DNA of 64,000 nucleotides from Rhodoferax lithotrophicus (GTDB taxonomy: Bacteria; Pseudomonadota; Gammaproteobacteria; Burkholderiales; Burkholderiaceae_C). The DNA lies in NCBI RefSeq assembly GCF_019973615.1, contig NZ_AP024238.1:310001-374000 (forward strand), given 5' to 3'. The position numbers were made by a program, and so were the translations under genes. The notes under the pieces are model-generated. The model saw nothing but the letters and a program-made list of their open reading frames with translations. It was not told where the DNA came from and ran no database searches. Below, one piece after another: positions 57,224-64,000 of the stretch (its first letter is position 1; each line of letters opens with the position of its first letter).

Positions 57224-58524
57224 TCATTGTCCTGTTGTTTGGCCTGATGTTTGCCTTGATGGCACTGGGCCTGCCGATTGCCCTGTCCATCGGTTTGCCA
57301 GCCATTGGCCTGATCGTGACGCCTGGCGTTTTTCCCGAAAGCGCCACGCTGGCCGCACTTGGGCAAACCGTGGTGCAGCAACTTTTTTCCGGTGTGGATT
57401 CGTTTGACCTGCTGGCCGTGCCTCTGTTCATGATTGCGGGCTCCATCATGGAGGTGGGCGGCATCTCCCGGCGGCTGATTGACTTTTGCAACAGCCTGGT
57501 CGGCTGGGCCCCAGGCGGGCTGGCCGCCGCAGCCATTGTGGCCTCGATGATCATTGCCGGGATTTCAGGCTCGGCGGCCGCAGACACGGCGGCCATCGGC
57601 GCGGTGGTGATTCCGGCGATGATTCGCCAGGGCTACCCGCCCGCTTTTGCGGCCGCCGTGGTCGCCGCTGGCGGTTCGATTGGCATCATCATTCCGCCCT
57701 CCATCCCGATGGTGATTTTTGGTTTCATGACCAATATCTCGACATCACAATTGTTTGCCGGGGGGATGCTGGTGGGGGTTTTGCTGGGGCTGTCCTTCAT
57801 CATCGTTGCGGTCTGGATTTCCTGGCGCAAGGGCTACGGTGAGCGTGTGCCGTTTACCTGGAGCGAAGTCGCGGTCACCGGCAAAGCCGCCATTTGGTCC
57901 ATGGGTGCGCCAGTGGTGGTGCTGGGTGGCATTTTGAGTGGTGTGGTGACCGTCACCGAAGCGGCCGCACTGGCGGTGTTTTATGCCTTGCTGGTGGGGA
58001 CGGTGATCAACCGGGAACTGGCCTGGAAAGACTTGCCTGCCTTGATCATCAAATCACAAGTGGCTGCGGGTGGTATTTTGTTCATCATTGCCATGGCCAA
58101 GATTTTTGGCTGGCTGCTGGCCATGCAACAGAGCGCCCGCCTGCTCGACGTGTTTGTATCCTCACTGTCTTTGCCACCCACCGGTTTGTTGCTGATGGTC
58201 ATGGCCTTGCTGCTGGTGGTGGGCTGCGTCATGGAAACCACGGCGGCGCTGCTGTTGCTGGTGCCGGTGCTGGCCTTGCTGACACCCCAAATGATGGTCG
58301 ACCCGGTGCAGTTTGGTGTGCTGGTGGTGGTGAACCTGGCCATTGGCATGCTGACACCGCCTGTGGGCATTTGCCTGTTTGTCAGTTGCAGCATTGCCGG
58401 GATTTCGCTTGGAAAAATTTCGCGTGCCGTCATGCCGCTGGTGATTGTGGCACTGCTTGACCTGATGGTCGCGGCATTGTGGCCCCCGTTGACCATGTGG
58501 CTCCCTACCTTGTTTTACCGTTGA
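57220..58524 (+). CDS. dctM: TRAP transporter large permease DctM (system 1), 434 aa
   Basis: A large membrane protein with about twelve helices and the DctM motifs LPIALSIGLPAIGLI, AVPLFMIAGSIMEVGGISRR, GISGSAAADTAAIGAVVIPA and IPPSIPMVIFG. It works with the small subunit and DctP upstream. The group ends here, 66 bp before the second system. Confidence 0.9.
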   Translation: MIIVLLFGLMFALMALGLPIALSIGLPAIGLIVTPGVFPESATLAALGQTVVQQLFSGVDSFDLLAVPLFMIAGSIMEVGGISRRLIDFCNSLVGWAPGGLAAAAIVASMIIAGISGSAAADTAAIGAVVIPAMIRQGYPPAFAAAVVAAGGSIGIIIPPSIPMVIFGFMTNISTSQLFAGGMLVGVLLGLSFIIVAVWISWRKGYGERVPFTWSEVAVTGKAAIWSMGAPVVVLGGILSGVVTVTEAAALAVFYALLVGTVINRELAWKDLPALIIKSQVAAGGILFIIAMAKIFGWLLAMQQSARLLDVFVSSLSLPPTGLLLMVMALLLVVGCVMETTAALLLLVPVLALLTPQMMVDPVQFGVLVVVNLAIGMLTPPVGICLFVSCSIAGISLGKISRAVMPLVIVALLDLMVAALWPPLTMWLPTLFYR

Positions 58525-58590
58525 AGCCTGTTTGTCGAAAAACACCTTGGCCATTGATTTGGTCAAACGGGTTGATTCACTTTAGAAACC

Positions 58591-59118
58591 ATGCACTTAC
58601 CTCACGAACCCACTCACCTGCCCGTTGAAGTGCCAGACCCGTCTGTCCCCGATGAAGACACGCTGGTGCCTTTGAAAATTGAAGACTGGCTGACCGTCAT
58701 CATCATGGGGCTGTTGGCGCTGATCACCTTTGCCAACGTGCTGGTGCGCTACTTCAGCGACCAGTCATTTGCCTGGACGGAGGAGTTCTCTGTCTTTCTG
58801 ATGATTGCGCTGGCGCTGGTGGCCGGTTCGGCATCGGTGGCGCGTAACCGGCAGATCCGTATTGAGTTTTTTGCCGACAGTGGCTCTGCGGCGCGGCAAC
58901 GGGCTTTGGCACGCTTTGGTGCCATCATGGTGTTTCTGCTGTTTGCGCTGATTGCCGTGCTCAGCAGCCGCATGGTTTATGACGACATCCGGTATGGCGA
59001 GACTTCACCGGGGATTGGTGTGCCGCAATGGTGGTACACGATCTGGCTGCCCGTGATGTCGGTGGCCATTGCCGGGCGCGCCTTGGGCTTGTTCATTCGC
59101 CGGGGGCGTCAGTCATGA
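58591..59118 (+). CDS. dctQ: TRAP transporter small permease DctQ (system 2), 175 aa
   Basis: Four hydrophobic helices with FAWTEEFSVFLMIALALVAG. An acidic N-terminal extension of about 25 residues comes first. It overlaps the next gene by four bases (ATGA at 59115-59118). It is not closely similar to the small subunit of system 1. Confidence 0.87.
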   Translation: MHLPHEPTHLPVEVPDPSVPDEDTLVPLKIEDWLTVIIMGLLALITFANVLVRYFSDQSFAWTEEFSVFLMIALALVAGSASVARNRQIRIEFFADSGSAARQRALARFGAIMVFLLFALIAVLSSRMVYDDIRYGETSPGIGVPQWWYTIWLPVMSVAIAGRALGLFIRRGRQS

Positions 59119-60413
59119 TTCCTACCCTGTTGTTTGTGGCTTTTCTGGTCATGATGCTGCTGGGGGTGCCGATTGGGGCTGCTCTCGGCCTGGCTGGCGC
59201 GGGTTGTATTGCGTTGGCCAACTCGGATGCGCAATGGTTTGGCCTGCTGGCGGTGCCGCAGAATTTTTACGCGGGGTTGGGCAAATACCCGCTGCTGGCG
59301 ATCCCGATGTTTGTGTTGGTGGGCTCCATTTTTGACCGCTCCGGGGTGGCTTTGAGACTGGTCAACTTTGCCATTGCCATCGTGGGGCGCGGCCCCGGTA
59401 TGCTGCCGCTGGTGGCCATTGTGGTGGCCATGTTCTTGGGTGGCATTTCGGGTTCCGGCCCGGCCAATGCGGCAGCGGTGGGTGCGGTGATGATCACCGC
59501 CATGTCGCGTGCCGGCTACCCCGCAGCATTTTCTGCCAGCGTGGTCGGGGCGGCTGCGGCGACCGACATCCTGATTCCCCCCTCGGTGGCCTTCATCGTC
59601 TACTCGGTGCTGGTGCCAGGGGCCTCGGTGCCCGCCTTGTTTGCCGCCGGCATGATTCCAGGGGTGATGGCGGGTCTGGCGTTGATCATCCCTACCGTAT
59701 GGATGGCGCGTAAACACAAGATGGGGGCACTTGAAGCCAGTCTGCCACGCCCGGCGTTCTGGCAAAGCCTGAAAGAAGCCTCCTGGGGGTTGGCCGCGCC
59801 CATCCTGATTTTGGGCGGTATGCGTGCGGGCTGGTTCACCCCCACGGAGGCGGCGGTGGTGGCCGTGTTTTATGGCTTGTTTGTGGGTATGGCGATTCAC
59901 CATACCATCAAGTTGCGTGACCTGTTTGTTATCTTGCGCGAGTCAGGGGAGTTGTCGGCCATCATCCTGCTGGTGGTGTCGCTGGCGGGTATCTTTGCGT
60001 ACTCCCTGTCCACCCTGGGTGTGATTGACCCGGTGACCAATGCCATCGTGAACTCCGGTTTGGGGGAATATGGGGTGCTGTCGCTGCTGATTCTGATGTT
60101 GATCACCGTGGGCATGTTTCTGGACGGTGTCTCGATCTTTCTGATTTTTGTGCCTTTGTTATGGCCGATTGTTCAGTTTTACAAATGGGACCCGGTCTGG
60201 TTTGGCGTGATCCTGACGCTCAAGGTGGCGCTGGGTCAGTTCACCCCGCCGCTGGCTGTGAACCTGATGGTGTCTTGCCGCATTGCCAATGTACGCATGG
60301 AAGAAACCGTGCGTTGGGTGGGCTGGATGCTGTTCTCCATGTTCCTGGTGATGGTGGCCGTCATCCTCTGGCCTGAGCTGGCTTTGTGGTTGCCACGTTA
60401 TCTGGGCTATTAA
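59115..60413 (+). CDS. dctM: TRAP transporter large permease DctM (system 2), 432 aa
   Basis: A second DctM: IPTLLFVAFLVMMLLGVPIG, AIPMFVLVGSIFDRSGVALR, GGISGSGPANAAAVGAVMIT and ILIPPSVAFIVYSVL. The ATG at 59115 overlaps the stop of the small subunit; an ATG at 59028 would overlap it by 91 bases and is rejected. Sequence differs clearly from the system 1 large permease, so the two are not a recent duplication. Confidence 0.9.
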   Translation: MIPTLLFVAFLVMMLLGVPIGAALGLAGAGCIALANSDAQWFGLLAVPQNFYAGLGKYPLLAIPMFVLVGSIFDRSGVALRLVNFAIAIVGRGPGMLPLVAIVVAMFLGGISGSGPANAAAVGAVMITAMSRAGYPAAFSASVVGAAAATDILIPPSVAFIVYSVLVPGASVPALFAAGMIPGVMAGLALIIPTVWMARKHKMGALEASLPRPAFWQSLKEASWGLAAPILILGGMRAGWFTPTEAAVVAVFYGLFVGMAIHHTIKLRDLFVILRESGELSAIILLVVSLAGIFAYSLSTLGVIDPVTNAIVNSGLGEYGVLSLLILMLITVGMFLDGVSIFLIFVPLLWPIVQFYKWDPVWFGVILTLKVALGQFTPPLAVNLMVSCRIANVRMEETVRWVGWMLFSMFLVMVAVILWPELALWLPRYLGY

Positions 60414-60447
60414 ACTTGCTATTGATTTTTAACCGAGGAGACATGAT

Positions 60448-61482
60448 ATGAAACTACGCAGAACCCTTTTGAGCCTGATGGCGGCCGCCGCGCTGGGAAC
60501 ACTCGCCTTGACTGCCAGCGCAGAAACCTACAAGGCAGAGTACAAGCTGTCGATGGTGCTCAACACCTCCACCCCCTGGGGCCAGGCTGGCAAGATCTGG
60601 GCCGATCTGGTGAAAGAGCGCACCCAGGGCCGCATCAACATCAAGCTGTATCCCGGTGTGTCATTGATCCAGGGCGACCAGACGCGCGAATTTTCTGCAT
60701 TGCGTCAGGGCGTGATCGACATGGCGGTGGGTTCCACCATCAACTGGTCTCCCCAAGTGAAAGAGCTCAACTTGTTCTCGCTGCCGTTCCTGATGCCTGA
60801 CTATGCGGCGCTGGATGCTTTGACCCAGGGCGACGTGGGCAAGAAAATTTTTGCCACCCTCGACAAAGCTGGTGTGGTGCCACTGGCCTGGGGTGAAAAC
60901 GGTTACCGGGAAGTGACCAACTCCAAGCGCCCCATCAAGTCACCGGAAGACCTCAAGGGCATGAAAATTCGCGTGGTGGGCTCGCCCATTTACTCTGACA
61001 TGTTCAGCGCCATGGGTGCCAACCCCACCCAGATGAGCTGGGCAGACGCGCAGCCCGCGTTGTCCAGTGGTGCGGTGGACGGTCAGGAAAATCCCCTGTA
61101 TTTGTTCCAGGTGCTCAAAATGCACACCGTAGGTCAAAAGTTCATTACCACCTGGGGCTATGTGGCGGACCCCTTGATTTTTGTGGTGAACAAGGAAATC
61201 TGGGGCTCATGGACACCTGCTGACCAGGCCATCGTGCGCCAGGCCGCCACCGACGCGGGTAAACAAGAGATTGCCCTGGCGCGTAAAGGCCTGGTCGAAG
61301 CAGACAAGCCGTTGCTGAAAGACATTGCCGCAGTGGGTAATGTCACCATCACCCAACTCAGCGCCGCTGAACGCGAAGCCTTTGTCAAAGCCACACGCCC
61401 GGTGTACAACAAATGGAAAAATACGGTAGGAGCCGACTTGGTGAATACGGCAGAACGGGCTATTGCCGCACGGCATAAATAA
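60448..61482 (+). CDS. dctP: TRAP transporter substrate-binding protein DctP (system 2), 344 aa
   Basis: A periplasmic receptor with signal peptide (residues 1-25, SAE cleavage) and the DctP core GYREVTNSKRPIKSPEDLKG followed by MKIRVVGSPIYSDMFSAMGA and GAVDGQENPLYLFQVLKMHT. It lies last in the group (order Q-M-P), opposite to system 1 (P-Q-M). GAGGAGACATGAT precedes the ATG. Confidence 0.9.
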   Translation: MKLRRTLLSLMAAAALGTLALTASAETYKAEYKLSMVLNTSTPWGQAGKIWADLVKERTQGRINIKLYPGVSLIQGDQTREFSALRQGVIDMAVGSTINWSPQVKELNLFSLPFLMPDYAALDALTQGDVGKKIFATLDKAGVVPLAWGENGYREVTNSKRPIKSPEDLKGMKIRVVGSPIYSDMFSAMGANPTQMSWADAQPALSSGAVDGQENPLYLFQVLKMHTVGQKFITTWGYVADPLIFVVNKEIWGSWTPADQAIVRQAATDAGKQEIALARKGLVEADKPLLKDIAAVGNVTITQLSAAEREAFVKATRPVYNKWKNTVGADLVNTAERAIAARHK

Positions 61483-61549
61483 GCCGCTCAGAGACCAGGC
61501 ACTGCACAATGTCTGGTCTGCTTCTTCAAGATAGAGGCAATCCCCTACC

Positions 61550-62872
61550 GTGTCAGGCACGGTACGCACCACAATGGGCCGCATGACGGCCCATCTTCCC
61601 CCCAAGAAAAAATCCCATTTGCACGCTTCAGATCTGCGGGCCATCACCTTGTTGGCCACGCAGGCCACACATGCCGTGACCACCCTGTCAGAGGGGGTGC
61701 ACCAATCGGTGTTGAGCACCTTGGGCGCACCCGGCGGCGACACCGCGGCACAAACGCGGGGGCTGACCGGGCTGGTTTACCACAGTATTCATGGCGTAAC
61801 CAAGTTGGTCGGGCAGGGCCTCGCTGCGGCTTTGACCCGGCTGGAGCCCTGGTTGCTGCGGCTGGAGGGGCCCGCCGATGAAACTTTTGAGCGTGCTGCC
61901 GTGGTGGCCGCCCTCAACGGGGTGATGGGTGACCGCTTGCAGGCCAGCGGCAACCCGCTGGCCACACCGATGAGCTTGCGTTTCCAGGGGCGGGTGCTGG
62001 ATGTCGCGGTGATGCCCGCGGCCACACACGTCAGCGGCAAACTGCTGGTGGTGATTCACGGGCTGTGTATGAATGACTTGCAATGGAACGCTCAGCACGC
62101 CGGGGAGCCCGTCAACCACGCCAGCCAGCTGGCGCAGGCACTGGGCTATACCCCGATCTATGTGCGCTACAACTCGGGTCTGCATGTGTCCGAGAACGGT
62201 CATACCCTGGCCCGCCAACTGGACGATCTGTTGTTGCACTGGCCGGTGCCAGTGACCGAACTCAGTGTGCTGGCCCACAGCATGGGTGGTCTGGTGATAC
62301 GCAGCGCCGTGCAGTCGGCACAACTGCATGGCTGGCTATGGCCCAGGCAGTTGAAGAACATCGTTTTCCTGGGTACGCCACACCATGGTGCGCCGCTGGA
62401 GCGTGCGGGTAACTGGGTGGATGTGCTGCTGGGCAGCACGCCCTACAGCCGCCCGTTTGCCAAGCTGGGGCAGTTGCGAAGCAGTGGGGTGACTGACCTG
62501 CGTTATGGCTTTGTGCTGGATTCAGACTGGCAAGGCCATGACCGGTTTCGCCGCACGCCTGACAGCCGGACACCCCTGCCTTTGCCCGATGGTGTGAACT
62601 GCTTTGCTGTGGCAGCCACCACGGCCGCCAAACGTGGCTTGCTGGCGGATCGTTTGCTGGGGGATGGTCTGGTGCCGCTGCGCAGTGCCCTGGGTCAGCA
62701 TGATGAAGTTGCACGGCAACTGCACTTTGCGCAAGAGTACATTGCCTACCGTACCCATCACATGCAATTGCTCAGTAGCCCGGTCGTGACGCAACAGGTG
62801 TTAGCCTGGTTTGGACGAGTGCAGGAATACCCAGCTAGCCATCTTGAAATCATCTCCAACGTCCCCAAATAG
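61550..62872 (+). CDS. Alpha/beta hydrolase, PGAP1/lipase-like, 440 aa
   Basis: An alpha/beta hydrolase: oxyanion segment [13 protein letters not shown], nucleophile elbow [13 protein letters not shown] (Ser in place of G-x-S-x-G with Ala first), and [11 protein letters not shown], as in PGAP1-like and lipase proteins. The first 150 residues are a separate helical region. Possible starts are the GTG at 61550 or ATGs at 61574 and 61583; none has a clear ribosome-binding site. No signal peptide. A strong terminator follows at 62888-62919. Substrate unknown, likely a lipid ester. Confidence 0.83.
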   Translation: MSGTVRTTMGRMTAHLPPKKKSHLHASDLRAITLLATQATHAVTTLSEGVHQSVLSTLGAPGGDTAAQTRGLTGLVYHSIHGVTKLVGQGLAAALTRLEPWLLRLEGPADETFERAAVVAALNGVMGDRLQASGNPLATPMSLRFQGRVLDVAVMPAATHVSGKLLVVIHGLCMNDLQWNAQHAGEPVNHASQLAQALGYTPIYVRYNSGLHVSENGHTLARQLDDLLLHWPVPVTELSVLAHSMGGLVIRSAVQSAQLHGWLWPRQLKNIVFLGTPHHGAPLERAGNWVDVLLGSTPYSRPFAKLGQLRSSGVTDLRYGFVLDSDWQGHDRFRRTPDSRTPLPLPDGVNCFAVAATTAAKRGLLADRLLGDGLVPLRSALGQHDEVARQLHFAQEYIAYRTHHMQLLSSPVVTQQVLAWFGRVQEYPASHLEIISNVPK

Positions 62873-62887
62873 CGCATTGCTTGAGTG

Positions 62888-62919
62888 CCAGCATTCGTTT
62901 TTGCTGGTTTTTATTTTTT
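62888..62919 (+). terminator. Rho-independent terminator before htpG
   Basis: CCAGCA (62888-62893) pairs with TGCTGG (62902-62907), followed by TTTTTATTTTTT. It ends the hydrolase gene 16 bp after its stop codon. Confidence 0.85.
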
Positions 62920-62937
62920 GAGAAGACGCCAATCTCC

Positions 62938-64000
62938 ATGACCAAACAAACCCTTTCCTTTCAGGCTGAAGTGGCTCAACTGCTGCACCTGGTGACCCAT
63001 TCGCTGTATTCCAACAAAGAAATTTTTCTGCGCGAGCTGATCTCCAACGCCTCTGATGCGTGTGACAAACTGCGGTTTGAAGCCATCAACGACAGTGGTT
63101 TGTACGAGAGCGACAGCGAACTCAAGGTCAAGGTCACTTTTGACAAGGATGCCAAAACGCTCACCATCACCGACAACGGCATCGGCATGAGCACCCAGGA
63201 AGCCATTGACCACCTGGGCACCATTGCCAAGAGTGGCACCAAAGATTTTGTCTCCAAACTGTCGGGCGACCAAAAGGCTGACTCGCAGCTCATTGGCCAG
63301 TTTGGTGTGGGTTTTTACAGCGGCTTCATCGTGGCAGACAAGATCACGGTGGAATCTCGTCGTGCCGGTATGAAGTCTGAAGAAGGTGTGCGCTGGATCA
63401 GCGGCGGTGCGGGCAACTTCGAGGTGGAAGCCATCACCCGCACCGAGCGCGGCACCAGCGTGATCTTGCACTTGCGCGAAGACGCGATGGACTATGCCTC
63501 TGCCTGGAAGGTCAAGAGCATCATCAACAAATACTCGGACCACATCAGTTTGCCGATCCTGATGGAAAAAGAAGAGTGGAAAGACGGCGAACTCATCAAC
63601 CCAAGCGACGAAAACGGTGGCCGCCAGCCTGGTGCCATGGTCAAGACCGGTGAATGGGAAACCATCAACAAGGCCAATGCCATCTGGGCACGGGCCAAGA
63701 AAGATGTCACGCAAGAGCAGTACAACGAGTTCTACAAACAGATCAGCCACGACTTCGAAGCCCCGCTGGCCCACACCCACAACCGCGTGGAAGGCAGTAC
63801 CGAATACACCCAGCTGCTCTACATTCCCGGTAAAGCCCCGTTTGACCTGTACAACCGCGAAAAATCGGCCGGGGTCAAGCTGTATGTGAAGCGCGTCTTC
63901 ATCATGGACGATGCCGAGGCGCTGTTGCCGACCTATCTGCGTTTTGTCAAAGGCGTGGTCGATTCGGCCGATTTGCCACTCAACGTGAGCCGCGAGTTGC
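62938..64000 (+). CDS. htpG: Molecular chaperone HtpG (Hsp90), 5' part, cut by the window end
   Basis: Bacterial Hsp90, an ATP-driven folding chaperone of the cytoplasm. The N-terminal GHKL ATPase domain is complete: [20 protein letters not shown] (with the Asn of the N box), [20 protein letters not shown] and [15 protein letters not shown]. The middle domain runs to the window edge at about residue 354 ([20 protein letters not shown]). The normal protein is about 630-650 aa. The ATG at 62938 lies 18 bp after the terminator T-run; no heat-shock promoter was recognised. Confidence 0.95.
   Translation, partial: MTKQTLSFQAEVAQLLHLVTHSLYSNKEIFLRELISNASDACDKLRFEAINDSGLYESDSELKVKVTFDKDAKTLTITDNGIGMSTQEAIDHLGTIAKSGTKDFVSKLSGDQKADSQLIGQFGVGFYSGFIVADKITVESRRAGMKSEEGVRWISGGAGNFEVEAITRTERGTSVILHLREDAMDYASAWKVKSIINKYSDHISLPILMEKEEWKDGELINPSDENGGRQPGAMVKTGEWETINKANAIWARAKKDVTQEQYNEFYKQISHDFEAPLAHTHNRVEGSTEYTQLLYIPGKAPFDLYNREKSAGVKLYVKRVFIMDDAEALLPTYLRFVKGVVDSADLPLNVSREL

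Noticed and set aside
58556..58568. TTGAT-TTG-GTCAA ahead of the second TRAP system as a third FNR site
   Set aside because: The spacer is three bases, not four, so the two half-sites are out of phase for an FNR-type dimer.

Overview
The window reads as chromosomal DNA of a betaproteobacterium in the order Burkholderiales, most likely the family Comamonadaceae (a Rhodoferax- or Polaromonas-like organism). This is an inference from protein character, from the oxyR-DyP-ubiA neighbourhood, and from an AT-rich dispersed repeat; no database search was possible. Most of the window is GC-rich. A long stretch from about 26 kb to 36.9 kb, covering the end of glpD, the whole ribosomal-protein block and the tRNA, is clearly richer in A and T by eye.

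Layout. 0-12 kb: a small membrane protein; a DUF4143 ATPase with its own palindromic promoter; a LysR regulator divergent from an MFS exporter; gamma-glutamyltransferase (ggt); tRNA-guanine transglycosylase (tgt); a MocR-type regulator broken by an amber codon and facing a DUF2917-like small gene; an HD-GYP sensor; queA. tgt and queA are both queuosine genes but are not adjacent. 12-19 kb: an OmpA-type lipoprotein, then a Fe(III) ABC importer (substrate-binding protein, permease, ATPase) preceded by two Fur-box-like palindromes, then recG. 19-24 kb: a DUF2007 protein, a CBS protein under an FNR-like site, oxyR, a DyP peroxidase, ubiA, a lysine-rich secreted protein and proC. 24-27 kb: divergent glpK and glpD.

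27-36.4 kb: the spc and alpha ribosomal operons from rplN to rplQ, including secY, infA, rpmJ and rpoA. They end with an initiator tRNA-fMet and a strong terminator. The S10-operon genes that usually lie upstream (such as rpmC and rpsQ) are absent; glpD sits there instead. 36.9-45 kb: alanine dehydrogenase, an ABC-F ATPase (uup), a large PhnD-like/PAS/GGDEF/EAL sensor, a MarR regulator divergent from a ClC chloride transporter. 45-53 kb: an MFS transporter, an M14 carboxypeptidase, a flavin reductase, a tandem HD-GYP protein, and a probable operon of an EF-G paralogue, hemG and a TfoX protein behind an FNR-like site. 53-64 kb: a pseudouridine synthase, an orphan ABC substrate-binding protein, two complete TRAP transporters in tandem with different gene orders, an alpha/beta hydrolase, and the 5' part of htpG, cut by the window end.

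No CRISPR array, prophage, insertion sequence or obvious defence island was seen. The most unusual signals are (i) a family of about 45-bp AT-rich imperfect palindromes, found between genes and apparently also inside the reading frames of ubiA, hemG and uup; (ii) two FNR/DNR-like sites, one placed exactly for activation of the EF-G-like/hemG operon; (iii) the amber-interrupted MocR gene; and (iv) the inverted repeat that encloses the promoter of the DUF4143 ATPase.
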